A stretch of 64,000 nt of DNA from Triatoma infestans (taxonomy: Eukaryota > Arthropoda > Insecta > Hemiptera > Reduviidae). A program made the position numbers and the translations under genes. Below, piece after piece: positions 34,892-46,639 of the stretch; the stretch's first letter is position 1, and each line of letters begins with the position of its first letter. The stretch lies in NCBI GenBank assembly GCA_011037195.1, contig JAAEAF010000100.1:310001-374000 (forward strand), written 5' to 3'. The notes under the pieces were generated by a model. That model was not told the DNA's origin. It was given only the letters and a program-made list of their open reading frames with translations, and made no database searches.

Positions 34892-34942
34892 AAAGTAATG
34901 CCAATTTTTTCAGGCGGGCTTAACGTCCAACTACCAAATTGA
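34892..34942 (+). repeat. Right arm of a 52-bp inverted repeat
   Basis: Partner of 33251-33304; preceded by an AAAGT-unit microsatellite (34876-34897). Confidence 0.85.
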
Positions 34943-35019
34943 ATTTCCCAATACAATCTATATTTAATGCGCATTCATTATTAGTGTATTTTTATTAATA
35001 AAAAGCTATACTTTGTAGA

Positions 35020-35080
35020 AAATTTGACCAATTACAGTAAGAGAAAGTCGTGTGAATGATTCACACCAGATTTTTTTCTC
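35020..35080 (+). repeat. Dispersed-repeat tail
   Basis: attacagtaagagaaagtcg, tgtgaatgattcacaccaga, T run. Confidence 0.85.
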
Positions 35081-35599
35081 CCCTATCTAGAAAAAAAACA
35101 TGAATCCAAATTTAAGTATTTATAACTTACATAATATTAAATCGAGTGTAGATGATATATTACCAAAGCTGAAAAAGTGCTCTCGTTGTGATCTATTTTT
35201 TTTTTTAGCTTTTTAATTGGATGTGATTATTTTCTGTAATGAAGATTTTTGATGATCATATGGTGGTTGTAGAGAGATATAAATAGGACCATTGTAGCGT
35301 ATTATTATTGCCATGACATCTGCAACTTGTGATATATCGCTTGTTATAAGGGATTATGAAAATAATTGATACGAGTATGGTTCCCCCCCCCCCATTATCA
35401 TTGACTCTGGTTCTTTTCCTATTGTATTGTGCACAATTACAATGTAATTGTGCAATTTTTTTTTTAACAAATCATTTATTCTGTTTTCACACACCCAATT
35501 ACACTTACAATTACAAAAATGAGAAATTTCCTTTAAATTTGTCAAATTTTTACTAAATTAAGTTTAGATACTCTTCTGAAGAGGAAGAAAAAAAAAATT

Positions 35600-35675
35600 T
35601 ATTGATTGACGAAAGAGAAAGTCGTGGGCGCGCCTGGGTGTGTGGTTCAAACCAGATTTGTTTTGTTTTTCAAAA
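35600..35675 (+). repeat. Dispersed-repeat tail, variant
   Basis: gaaagagaaagtcgtgggcg, then ggttcaaaccagattt. The hairpin is altered. Confidence 0.6.
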
Positions 35676-35784
35676 AATAGTTATCTATTATTAATTTATT
35701 TTCGAATTATTGGTTTTGTTTTAAAACTTTTTCAAAGAAAATTGTTTTTATTTAGATAGTTGTTCTGTAGTGGGCCCCCTCCCT

Positions 35785-35785
<1 letters not shown>

Positions 35786-35823
<38 letters not shown>

Positions 35824-35872
35824 CACACACACCACACACACACCACACACACCACAACACACACACACTCGA
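35786..35872 (+). repeat. Interrupted CA microsatellite
   Basis: A long CA array with repeated aac/acc interruptions after position 35820. Confidence 0.97.
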
Positions 35873-35999
35873 TGATGCATTTTTATAATATTTACGGTCT
35901 ATTGTATCAGAAAATGACCAGCTGGAATTTAAAAATGTAGTGCAAAAGTTTCAGACAACCCCCGGTATTTATGTGAATTTGAGAATGTTGGATATGGAA

Positions 36000-36830
36000 T
36001 GCGGAAACTTGATGAGGGAGATTTTCAAACATTGATTCGGTAAATTTTTATTTTCTTTCTGGCTAAGCTTGTGTGAGAGTGGAAAAGTAAGGTACTTTTT
36101 GCCAGCGTTTTTGTACAATGTTGTGGTGGGAGATATGGAGGGAAAAACGCTACTGTTGATTACAGACCACTTGTCAGTTGTAAACGTAATGAATGACCTG
36201 TGTTGAGAGAGGGGGGGAAGAGTGAGTTTCAGCACTAACGAGCAGTCCACATGCTGATGGTTTGGGATGAGAATTCCAGTGACGATTTTCTTTTCTCTCC
36301 TTACTCTGCAAGAAAGTAAAGAGTGTTTGGACATTTCTGCTAAGAAGTTGAGATCTATTAGAGCCGCGGAGTTGAGTACCTCTCCTAGACTCAGCTGAGT
36401 TCTACGCCACAAGTAACTTTTTTTTTTTTTTTTTTTCTTTTTTTGCCAATTTTTACCAACTCAGTGAGCTCAGGATTGCTCCAGTACACATACATATATA
36501 ACAACCACTGTACCTCTTGTTGGAGTACATACCCAATAACAAGCCATTATAGACGTCACACAGAGTCAATTTGTCTCCCCCCCATCTAACTTTATCTTGT
36601 TTGTGTGCAACACAACCTCCTTTTGACATGTCACGTGGCATACATGCAGCAAGCACCATGGCTGCATCAATCAACCCTCCTCCTTCTTCCACCCCTTCAC
36701 ACACACTCACACTTCATTGAGCGTTAACAGAGAGCGGCCCAGAACCTCGTCCCTCCCCACCTCTCCACTCCGCGCACTGGCGTACAATAGTCCGTTACAA
36801 TAGACTTCCCTAGTAGGTTGGTTGGTGGAT
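36000..36830. other. GC-richer unique-looking tract, no gene called
   Basis: The composition rises relative to the flanks. A minus-strand open frame from 36412 (MWRRTQLSLGEVLNSAALID) and another holding a good start context (gcagccATGg near 36660) exist. Neither peptide resembles a family. The tract could be a promoter or UTR region. T-run at 36419-36436. Confidence 0.35.
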
Positions 36831-36882
36831 ATGACGTCTCTTCCTGAGAACACTATAAACCCCTATGAATTCTCTCTCTCCA

Positions 36883-36920
36883 TCCCCCCCCCCCCCTATA
36901 TATATATATATATATATACA
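36883..36920 (+). repeat. Poly-C followed by TA microsatellite
   Basis: About 14 C, then about ten TA units. Confidence 0.95.
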
Positions 36921-37679
36921 TATATATTCCTACTACTATCTATTACCATCCTTTTATATTCTCGAGAACGAATTGAAGCATGGACTTGATAAACAATATA
37001 GTAGGAAGTGTTAAAACGTATAATATTGTAACTAATGATTTTTCTGCTTTGCTGCTGATGCCAGTATAAACTTATCCCTATGGCTGTCTTTCAATATTTG
37101 TTCAGCGCTATCAAGCTGACCTCATTATTGTAGTATTGTTTATTTTCTTTAAACTAAAACTGAATTTAATATCTTTGAAACACTATTGGGAAGGGGGTTA
37201 ACAAATGGAGTTTTTCTTACTGCGATGGAATGCGTTTTTTATACAAATTCTATCAAATCATTATAGATTTTTTTTTTTTTTAATCCCTTCTTCACTCTAA
37301 ATTGTCAAAACAATGAGAAATGACAAACAGGAAATCATTTGTCTGTATACATTAGTCTTTGTTATTATTCTGATTGAAATATAGCCAAGAGTGTATGATT
37401 GAAATTTCAAGATAGGATATCATTAATTTTTTAAATATTTATTTTAGTGCGGGTCAAAAATCAGCTGTGGGACGTACAACCACACAACTTTCTTCAACTA
37501 CAATTTTTACAAGTTTTATTTCACAAATTTTTTTTTAAATATGGTACTAAACGTAAAATTTAACCCGTGGTTTGCCTAAATATAACACACATTACACAGT
37601 TTTAGGACCAGGTCGTTTGAATTTTGGTTACTTAATAGACGCCTTGACAGCACTACCAGGCCCAGAAATACTGGTCTTG

Positions 37680-38544
37680 TATTAAAGACGTACCCTTCTT
37701 CTTCTTCTTCTTCCTTTGGCTCTACCCCCTTTTGCAGGGCCTTGCCCTCCTTTGTAGACTGTCCCAACCATCTCTGTCTGTGGCTTTCCTTCTGCACTGT
37801 CTGACGCCCATCTTCATCAGATCCGCCTCCACATCCTGCAGCCAACGTAACCTTGGCCGGCCTCTAGGTCTTCTACCTCCTGGGTGCCCTTCATAGACCT
37901 TTCGAGAGGCTCTTTTCACACTCATTCTGTGGAGGTGTCCCAACCAGCGCAACCTTCCCACTATTATGGCAGCCACAAGCGTCTCTTCTCCATAAAGCTG
38001 ATACAATTCAGCGTTTTTACGTGGACGGAACACGCCGCCCTCAACTACTGGGCCATAAATACATCGCGAAACTTTCCTCTCCCAGCAGTTCAATCTCTCC
38101 TCGTCTGCTGCTGTCAATACCCATGCCTCCGAGCCATATAACAATACCGGTCTGAGAACTGTCTTATATATGGTGACTTTCGTTTGTCTGGAGACTTGCT
38201 TATTTCGGAGCATACTTCTAATCACCCCCAGACATATGCTAGCTGCCGAGTTTCTGCTACTAATGACCTCGTCATTCTTGGACGTGAGTGTAGCTCCTAA
38301 ATATTTCAGTTTCCTCATTCCCTCGAAACGGTATGGCCCGACTTGCAGATCCCCAATCTCCTTGTTCTTCTGGTAGTCACCATTTATTTTGTTTTCTCGG
38401 TGTTGATCTGCAGACCAATAAGTGGCTGCACCCTCTTCCAATTCCGTAAGAGCGCTTTTTGATGGGCTGCTTATCTTGATATAAGCGCCACATCGTCCGC
38501 ATACGCATACTCGGTTAAAAATAGTTCCTCCTGGATTTATGTTT
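37680..38544 (-). pseudogene. RTE-like LINE, downstream half (split)
   Basis: The minus strand encodes YAYADDVALISR (YADD catalytic box, codons at 38487-38510). After a frameshift come MRKLKYLGATLTSKNDEVIS, TVLRPVLLYGSEAWVLTAAD, RLRWLGHLHRM and GRRPRGRPRLRWLQDVEADL. This is the second half of an endonuclease-RT LINE. Its first half lies at 43577-43840, separated by a complete LOA-like element that entered between LNPG-like sequence and the YADD box. The C-terminus passes into a (TTC)n tract coding Glu. Inactive: split and frameshifted. Confidence 0.92.
38528..38544 (-). repeat. 17-bp target duplication, left copy
   Basis: CTCCTGGATTTATGTTT, identical to 43577-43593. Confidence 0.95.
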
Positions 38545-38642
38545 TTATTATTATTCCCAAAAGGGGAGGGAAGTAAACCCTACGCTATCCAAAGCCCCCT
38601 CGGGCCCATATAGCTGCCCCTAAAGAATACCTACCACTGGGA

Positions 38643-41600
38643 CTAGAATGAAAATCCAGACCCAGGTTTTAACCATCTAAGTTTCACAACAGACCGAACA
38701 AATCGGACCAAAACCTTAAAAGGACACAGCTTAAGATCCTCTACCGACATCCTATTCCGGCCGAAGGTCCTAAACCTAATCTCCTCACAACCCAAACAAT
38801 TCGTCATCAAATGCATGGGTGTTTCCTCCTCAGTTTCACAAACTCTACAAAAAGGGTCAGGCACAAGTCCCATTATATAGAGATGTCTCCTTAAACCACA
38901 ATGCCCAGTGAGGAATCCAACCAGATACCTGAGGGAGGTCCGTGAAAGACATCGGACCCCACTACTCAAAGCTCCGTCCGGGCCCCCAATGAGCATTTTA
39001 GACTGCCGACAACCCACTGCACTCATCCATAAGGATGAGTGCTGTGAGGTCATCCACGTCTGAAAGCCCGACAAACATGTGTCAGAAGACACACCAACAG
39101 CAGGCTCTGGACCAATGAAAGGGAGAGAGGCACCTAATTTGGCAAACCTATCCACCTCCTCATTCCCAAAAATTCCCATAGACCTGGAACCCAGACCAGA
39201 AGCACATCCTTTAATGAAGAAAGATCTTCCAGTCTTCTAGAACATTCCAACACCAATCTGGAAGTGAAGACACATGAATTAAGCGCCTTCAACGCAGCCT
39301 GGCTATCCGAGCAGATACAAACACCTTTTAAATTAGTGTTACGCACCCTCTCATCCAAAATACAGCAAAGAATTGCATAAACCTCAGCCTGGAAAACGGT
39401 GGCCCACTCACCAAGAGGCGCTACCAAATGATCTCCCGTCTCAAAATAGACGGCAGCCCCAGACCTACCATCCATCCTGGAACCGTCCGTGTAGCATCGG
39501 AGATAATTCTCAGGAATCACACCAGACGGACCCAGGGTTAACCAATCTTCCCTAGAAGGCAACCTAACCCTGTAGGAATGACCAAAGACAAAAGTCTTCA
39601 AATTCCTATCAGAAGGGAAACCTGTAATGGGAATCCTTAAAAGCATCTCACGATAAATGGTAGAATGACCATATCGCTTACCCTGCCAAAAACCTGCCTG
39701 TTTAATTCTATAACAGGCTTTCATTGCCTGGTTTTTCACCTCCACAAAAAGAGGTGGAATCCCTAACAAAGTCTCCATAGATGCGGTCGGTGTAGTCCGA
39801 AACGCTCCAGTCACCGCCAGACAAGCCAAGCGTTGGACTTCTTCCAACAGCTGCCTAGCAGATCGTGTTTCAATGCGACGCCACCACACCAAAGCCGCAT
39901 ATACCAATCTAGGTTTAATGACCATACAATAAATCCAGAACATCATCTTGGGAGTGATTCCCCAGTTCTTACCTACAACTCTTCGACATTGCCAAAAGGA
40001 GATTATCGCCTTTTGATGTTGTGTCTTAACATGTTCCGACCAGTTCAATTTACTGTCGAGAACTACTCCAAGGAACTTCACTGATTTGCTAACCTGTATG
40101 GAAGTACCTAACAACCTAGGAGGTGTAAAACCTACTATCTTCCTTCTATGAGTAAATAGAATTGCCTGGGTCTTAATAGGATTAATAGAAAGACCCTTAT
40201 CCTGTGTCCAACAATACACCATGTTAAGGGCGCTTTGCATTAGGTCCGAAATGGTGGACAAACAGCGCCCTAACAATAAAATAACACCATCATCGGCATA
40301 TGCTTGCACATAAAATCCCGATGAATTCATCCTATCCAAAAGGTCATCCATGACGACGCACCACAACTTAGGTGAGAGACAACCCCCTTGAGGGCAACCT
40401 CTCCCCACTTGTACTATCATGGTGCGCCCGCCAAGGGAAACCTGTATAACCCTACTCCTAAGATAGACACCTATCCAATTGATTAAGACGGGATGTATAC
40501 CTTTTCGTACCAAGGCATCTTCCAGAGCATCAAACGATACTCTGTCAAATGCCCCCTCAACATCAAAGAAACACCCTAGGGCATATTCTTTTATTTCCAA
40601 AGCAGATTCTATCCTACCGACGAGACAATGTAATGCAGTCTCTGTCGACTTACCCACAATATAAGCATGTTGGTTAGGATTGGAGTGGATGATCCCTTAA
40701 TGGGCCATCAGTAATATACCTATCCACCAACCTTTCCAAAGTTTTCAAGAGGAAAGACATAAGACTAATGGGTCTAAATGCCTTGGGGTCGGAGTAGTCA
40801 TTTCTTCCCGGCTTGGGAATAAAGACTACCCTTACTTCTCTCCATAATGTTGGTACATAACCAAACATCAAACATCCTTTAAACAATCTTAACAATACCT
40901 TCGTCAGCACGTCCCCACCCTTTTGCAACAGACAAGGATAAATCCCGTCCGGTCCAGGTGACTTGAAAGGTGAGAAACTTTGTACTGCCCAACTAACTCT
41001 ATCATGTGTGACAACCTCATCTAAGGTGGATACATCTTCAAGGTCCCATCTCCTACCACCCACCAAAGACGAAGCAGCATTTAAACCAATATTATCCGGG
41101 AAGTGAGTATCAAGCAAAAGCTGCAGTGTCTCCCCTTCCCCCCCTGTAAAGGAACCATCAGGGTATCGTAGGGTACCTAACTGACTGTCCCTATCCTTAC
41201 TAAGAATCCGTACCAATCTAGATGATTCCTGGAACGAATTTATATCCTCACAAAAGGATCTCCAGGAATTCCTCTTGGCTCTCCTCAGAGCATATTTATA
41301 TGCTCTTTTAATACTGTTATAACTATCCCATGATTCCGAAGAATCAGCAAGGACAGCCTTCCTGTATGAGCCCCTTACCTGTCTCCTTAGTTTTTCCAAC
41401 GAAGAAGACCACCAGGGATTCTTACTATCCTTAACCACCTTGGGAGGACAAGACTCCTCGAATGAGGATCTAATGTGTTCATGAAGAATACCAGCCTCCC
41501 TTTCCAATTCCTCTATGCCATCAGGGGCTTCTGATTGGATAGTCAGTTTATCTTCAATAATTCTAGAATATAAACCCCAATCCGCCCTCCTGGGATTCCT

Positions 41601-42305
41601 ATAACTAGCCAGGGTAATTGGATCAATCCCCAGACTAAACCTAATCATCCTGTGATCGGAGATGGAAGCCTCAGGACTCACCCTCCAATCCTTAATCAGA
41701 CCACTAAAATTCCTAGAAGCAAGGGAAATATCAATAACCTGTCTTCTAATCCTAGTAACAAAAGTGGGTTCAGTACCCCTATTCAGGACCTCTAATCGCG
41801 TGCCCACCAGGAAATCCATGAGAGCGCGACCCCTACCATTGGTGTCGCTACTGCCCCAGACAACATGATGTGCATTCGCGTCACATCCTATTATAATAGG
41901 TATGTCATTGGTCTCCGAATACCGAACCAAACCCATGAACTCCTGAGGAGGAGGAGAGGGGCCATCATAGGGGAAGTAAGCCGAAGCCACAACTACGTCG
42001 CGACGACGCCCACCAACCCCCAGTCCAACCCTCACCGCCACCAAGTCCCGAGAGCAGAACTGTCGAAGCAGGACAGCGTCGACACTCCGACTGGCAAGAA
42101 TACATGCCCTAGGAATGTCCCCGCCATCCGCCACGAACAGTCTGCCATCAACCACACTCAATCCTCGAAGCAAACCTTTAAAGGCATAAGGTTCTTGAAT
42201 TAGAATAAAATATGTATGCAACTTAGCAATACAACGGCATAAGTTAGCCGTTGCATCTTTGCTATGCTGCAAGTTAACCTGAACCATTTCTACCCTGTCA
42301 ATCAT
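38643..42305 (-). pseudogene. LOA-like ORF2: EN, RT, RNase H, zinc end
   Basis: Starts at 42305 with MVQVNLQHSK. EN: LIQEPY (catalytic E), GCDANAHHVVWGSSDTNGRG, end SDHRMIRF. RT entry: SPGPDGIYPCLLQ and AFRPISLMSFLLKTLERLVD. A +1 frameshift near 40660-40675 breaks the frame inside the RT fingers. Palm: FFDVEGAFDRV, GCPQGGCLSPKLW, QAYADDGVILL, GLSINPIKTQAILFTHRR and VKFLGVVLDSKLNW. RNase H: CYTDGS, FQAEVYAIL, ICSDSQAALKAL, WVPG. A one-base loss near 39173 removes the expected His and shifts the frame; GIFGNEEVDRFAKLGA resumes in the third segment (38643-39179). The protein ends in CRVCETEEETPMHLMTNC. All catalytic motifs but that His are visible, so it is a recently dead copy. Confidence 0.95.
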
Positions 42306-42772
42306 AATAATAAGTCAACTAATGTGAGAAATGGAACTTCTGACAAACTTGATAGCAGGCAGGAACAAAAATAAATGAATAATAATAAAATAAATAAATA
42401 AACAAATAATAATAAAATAAATAAATTTAAATAAATAAATAGACAAATAGATAAATATAAATAAATAAATAAACAAACAAATAAATATAAATAAATAAAT
42501 AAAAATAAAAATACCTGCCTTACATATCTTTCCTTTTTCCTTTGACCACGTTTCAGAAATCGCCGCAGGAGGACAAGTCCTCCGCGGCTCCTCCTGACAC
42601 GTTCTCCTCCAGAGCAAGCCTTCCCTGCCTCTGGATATTTTTCCAGATTCCCACCCATTAGTGCATCCAGGCCCTGGTCACCCGACTCTGGATGTACAGA
42701 GGAATTACCCCCACCACCGGTGGCCCCCTCCTCTAAGGGGCCCCCGGCTGACGAATTTAAAATTAAAAACAT
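42302..42772 (-). pseudogene. LOA-like ORF1 remnant with expanded microsatellite
   Basis: The frame opens with MFLILNSSAGGPLEEGATGG and has a basic stretch RRSRGGLVLLRRFLKRGQRK. It then enters a ~150-base ATAA-rich array that reads as repeated Ile/Leu/Tyr, and ends at a TGA overlapping the ORF2 ATG (ATGA at 42305-42302). ATGA overlaps suit termination-reinitiation in this group. The expected gag-like region with CCHC zinc knuckles is not seen, so ORF1 has lost its centre or is replaced by the array. Confidence 0.6.
42360..42515 (+). repeat. AAAT/AATA microsatellite inside LOA ORF1
   Basis: About 150 bases of aataaat units with aacaaa and agacaa variants. Confidence 0.95.
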
Positions 42773-43576
42773 ATAATAAATAAAATTAAAAATTCATCTC
42801 CAGAGCTCTCCACCCTCCACGGAGCCTCACAATTTGGGACGCTTTGAAGAAGCGCCAGAGCTACCCTAGAGATATAGCGCCCAGGGATTGTGAGCCATGG
42901 CCCACAATACCCGGGAGCTCACCCATGCGTTCTTTACGCTAGCCGATTGACCAGAGCTGGGTTAGGCTCTGGCCGCCTGTTTAGTGGAGTCAGGAACCAA
43001 AGTGGTGTGTTGGACTGCAAGGCACGCCGAGGAAACTTGCCTCCAGCGAGAACCTGCATCCTCAACCACCAGGACTTCCCTCCCCCACGACACAGGTATC
43101 CACACACGGCAAACATGTGGGTGGCACCAGCACGTGCCACTGGCGTGTAAGACTGTAACTATGTAAGTGTATAATGTTAAGGCGTTTAGGTGTAAGTGAT
43201 GCAGTATGAATTCCCACGGAGGCTCCGCAGCAAAAGAATTCGCTGCAAGAGATTCAGGCCGCACATAAATTATGGCGACCCAAACAGAGGGCAGAAAAGT
43301 CTCCACCAACTCACACTCCTAATGGGAAAACCACTGCACTTGTTAGTCTGTAATTGTAGCTGAGGTACGTGGGAGTGCTAGGTTCCCAAATAGCCCGAAG
43401 GCTACCCTCCAACTTAGCCACCCACGCTTCCACAAAGTGGAGCGCAGATGTTTCCGGAGCCAGCGACGAGGACGCGTTGGATGGGCTAGAATGAGGTTCC
43501 GCGACGGAATAACCGTCTCGAGAAACATAGGGAAGTTTCACCCTATGTGAGTACGAATACTCCCTCAAACCTTTGG
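42773..43576 (-). other. LOA-like 5' leader
   Basis: GC-richer leader of the LOA-like element, from the ORF1 start back to the target duplication. Short open frames occur (e.g. NASSSLAPETSALHFVEAWV near 43430) but no domain is recognised. It probably holds the element's internal promoter, by analogy with other full-length LINEs. Confidence 0.5.
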
Positions 43577-43593
43577 CTCCTGGATTTATGTTT
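43577..43593 (-). repeat. 17-bp target duplication, right copy
   Basis: CTCCTGGATTTATGTTT, identical to 38528-38544. Confidence 0.95.
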
Positions 43594-43840
43594 ACTTTTC
43601 TCATGACCATTTCTAGGACCAGATTAAAAAGAACCTTATCTAAGTCCTACATTAACATAAATTCCTGGGAGGCTTCACCTTGGACAGCAGCTACCTTGGC
43701 CACTGTATGCGCTAACGTCATCTTCACCAGCCTGGTCACTTTTCCCGAAATATTCAAATTTTTCATAGCTTCAATGAGCCCAAAGCGTGAAAGCGTGAAA
43801 TAGAACCGTAACAAAGACGTGGCCCTACGTCGTAATATCC
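43577..43840 (-). pseudogene. RTE-like LINE, upstream fragment (split)
   Basis: Minus-strand frames read GLIEAMKNLNISGKVTRLVK, MTLAHTVAKVAAVQGEASQE and, after a frameshift, VLFNLVLEMVMRKVNINPG. These correspond to the RT palm between the first Asp motif and the YADD box. The continuation is at 38487-38510. The fragment is 5' truncated, and the DNA before it (from about 43840) is a dispersed repeat copy into which this LINE had inserted. Confidence 0.9.
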
Positions 43841-44130
43841 CCCCAACCCCATAGATGCGCTTAAAATCAATTTTGTCCCCGTAAAAATATTTCAAATAAA
43901 AATGATAGGTACAATATATGTAAATATTTGGCTATATTTGTACAATTATCATACTAAGATTGAAAAGAAAATTGTTGAAGCCAAGAAAAATCGTGAAAAA
44001 CTAAAGAAAAATTCATTAAAATCGCACTTTTGGTTGAGCAAATTTCGACCGTAATCGTCATGTGTCAGACACAACTATGATATCTCACTGAAATGTCATG
44101 TTTGAGGTATACCTGCGACTTTTTGCGAGT
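43841..44130 (-). repeat. Dispersed inverted-end repeat, body
   Basis: ccccaaccccatagatgcgc, 'atttcaaataaaaatgatag', gcacttttggttgagcaaat. It hosts the 5'-truncated RTE-like LINE. Confidence 0.7.
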
Positions 44131-44599
44131 TTGATACACTTTGTTCACATACATACATATATACACATACATAACGCACACACACGTGAAAATTCAACAC
44201 GTTGAAAATCCGTTCAATGGTGTTAGATTTGTTTCCTAACTCCATTCATTGTTTCAGCTAAAAGCGCTAAATGTAATTTGACGTATTTCTATTTGATTCA
44301 ACCAGTTATATGCCATATTTTGTGAAAATGGGAGAAAACCAGCAATCTTTACTTGTTGATAGTTTTTTCCTTTCTAGGTTTTTGAGATATTTTTAGATTT
44401 TTCTCTACTAGAATAACTGATTTTAGGGTGATCCTGGGGAGCCTGTCCAGTTATATTAAAATTTAAACTGCCGCCACAAGCATTATTAGTTGAGGCAAAG
44501 ATCACATCATACAAGTTACATCTTCAGTTATATATAATTACTACCATTTTTGCCAGATAAGTTGGCTAGGCAACTAAACGTATGTAAGCATTATTATCA

Positions 44600-44690
44600 T
44601 TTTAAAGAATATTTTACATTTAAATTATATTAATTGCAGTAAGAGAAAGTTGTGTGAGTGTTCACATCAGATTTTTCTTTTTTTCTTTGC
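44600..44690 (+). repeat. Dispersed-repeat tail
   Basis: taattgcagtaagagaaagt, gtgtgagtgttcacatcaga, T run. Confidence 0.85.
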
Positions 44691-45540
44691 AACGAAATCT
44701 CAAAATTAAGTCGCAAACAAAATGTTTCTCCACAGAATTAATTCTTTCGTTCAATTTGGACATCAGTCTCTGGGCTGTATAATTTCTTACTTAGACGATT
44801 ACCCTCCGGTGTTCCAAGCGCCTAAATCCCAGATAAGACTATATATATATATATATATGCACATAAAAGGTGCGAGCACCCATATTCCTCTGACTTTATT
44901 ACTTTTATATAAAACAAAGGCTGATAAACAGAGCGGGTACCATTCATATGTTTTATTACAATATATATATAATATATCTTTACGCTACCCAAAAAAATAC
45001 AGGGCAAACTTCAGTTAATAATAATTTTTTAAAAAAAATATAAAGCAATTTGTACCACTTTTACGATACACCGGTTACGTAATTAACAAATTTTAAAATG
45101 AACTTTTAGAATTAATCTTAAAAAAAAAAAAAAAAAAGGAAAAAAAAATAATAACTGTTGAAACAGAAAAGGGGTCAGCAGGTACGCGCTGCGCTGAAAG
45201 GTGTAAACTTAATTAAAACAAAATATATGAAACCAGATGTTTAAGTACTTTGCTCTGTGTATATTTTTCATTTCTCGTTTTTGTGCACCAAATTCTACTT
45301 TGTAAAGTTAGTTTATTTTAAAACTTCTACCGCAATAAATAAATAAAAATGAAAATATATTAGACACTTATTATTTAGATAATGATGTCGTAATTTATCC
45401 CTAGATTGACATTAACTGCATTGTTAAGTATTAACAGTTAGTTCACTAACAAGCATTTAACTTTTCAGTTTAACAATGATATAGTCATGAAAGTGCGTGT
45501 AAAGAAGTTATACCATTATAATGTTGAATTCAATAGTTTC
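44690..45540. other. No gene recognised
   Basis: AT-rich sequence with a short TA array (44841-44858) and an A run (45121-45137). A plus-strand frame from 44722 is not family-like. Confidence 0.6.
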
Positions 45541-45569
45541 TTCAATACTTCGGGTTTCTGTTAACCACT

Positions 45570-45770
45570 TAGCGACAGTCTTTCGACTGTATAGCTTCAA
45601 CTTTTAAAAGTTTGATAGTAAAGTTATAGGTACGGTTCTCATGGAAGAACTATAACCGAAACCTTAGTGTCGGATGTTAAATAGTACTGAAACTTATCAA
45701 ATCTCTCTGGAACGCAAGTGCGGCACCAAACTTTAGGAATCATCGCTTGTGAGCATAATGCTCACAATTC
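45570..45770. other. Cluster of four short hairpins
   Basis: Four stems lie within 200 bases: ACAGTC-TTTC-GACTGT (45575-45590), AACTTTTAAAAGTT (45599-45612), GTTCT/AGAAC (about 45639-45654), and TTGTGAGCAT/ATGCTCACAA (45747-45767). No RNA family matched by eye. Confidence 0.4.
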
Positions 45771-46639
45771 CCAAATAGAAGAAACTGTATTACGTAGATG
45801 ATTTCTTTGAAATTGATTAGGAGGAGTAAGGCAAAGTAAAAAGGAAGACTATTTTCATTTTATAGACGTGGAATAAGGAGCAATATATATATATATTATA
45901 AAATGGCAATAAATGATCTTATTTATGATTATGTTAGCGGTAATAAGTGTTTATAATAATAAAGAAGTGGACATAATGCTATCCAGTAAGGGTGGGTTAT
46001 TATCGTCGGCAGGTTAGGAGGCATGTGTAGTAAACGACACGATTCCGATATCCTCCAATGTTAACTTATTGTAAACACGAAACCTTCACTTATGTAGAAG
46101 GTACTATATAACACACACACACTAACTCCACAAACTCTAGTCCCCTCTACCTTACAGACATGTAAGCCATAGTTTGATATTGTTATAGTTACTGGTTGTG
46201 GTTATGGGGCTGTACACTTCTACACATACTTACAATGTAAGCCATCTTCAATATCTACAAAAAAAAAAAAAGAAAAAGAAAGAAAAATGAAAATATCTCG
46301 AGGTGAGGGCGTTATTGCAAATATGTACATTTTATATATATACTAAGAAAACTACATTATCTAAACTATAGTGCAATATTACAATATTTAGAAATATTGT
46401 ATCTGAGAATATTCAGCAAAAACTATTATTGTAACTTTTGTAGATTGCATCTCTTATAGATGGAAAAATTGAAGACATAACAATTGCTAAATATTCTGAT
46501 TGCATTATTTTCCACACCATTTCCTCTTACTGCAATTTATTGTACAGTAATGGTTGACAAATTTTCTTCAACCTTTCTTCATATAATGTCTTCTAAATGG
46601 TTTAGCTGTCTTCAATTATTATATGGGAGAAGCGAACTT

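Larger units (their letters stand above)
38545..43576 (-). mobile_element. LOA-like non-LTR retrotransposon, 5.03 kb
   Basis: A nearly complete LINE on the minus strand bounded by a perfect 17-bp target duplication. From 5' (43576): an untranslated leader, a shortened ORF1, then ORF2 with AP-endonuclease, reverse transcriptase, RNase H and a C-terminal Cys-rich end, a ~100-base 3' UTR, and an AATAATAATAA tail. RNase H plus a TAA-type tail and the EN/RT motifs fit the LOA/I side of the R1-LOA-Jockey assemblage. It landed in an RTE-like LINE oriented the same way, so the RTE copy is older. The identical duplication suggests a fairly recent event, although ORF2 already has two frameshifts. Confidence 0.92.

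Noticed and set aside
35786..35872. CRISPR-like regularity in the CA region
   Set aside because: It is an interrupted dinucleotide array without spacers; no CRISPR array exists in this window.
36453..36710. Minus-strand frame with good start context near 36660
   Set aside because: Short, no family resemblance, and ends in low-complexity sequence; a favourable start context alone is not enough.
45747..45767. Operator-like palindrome TTGTGAGC...GCTCACAA
   Set aside because: Resembles a bacterial operator only by coincidence; the context is eukaryotic and it sits among other hairpins.
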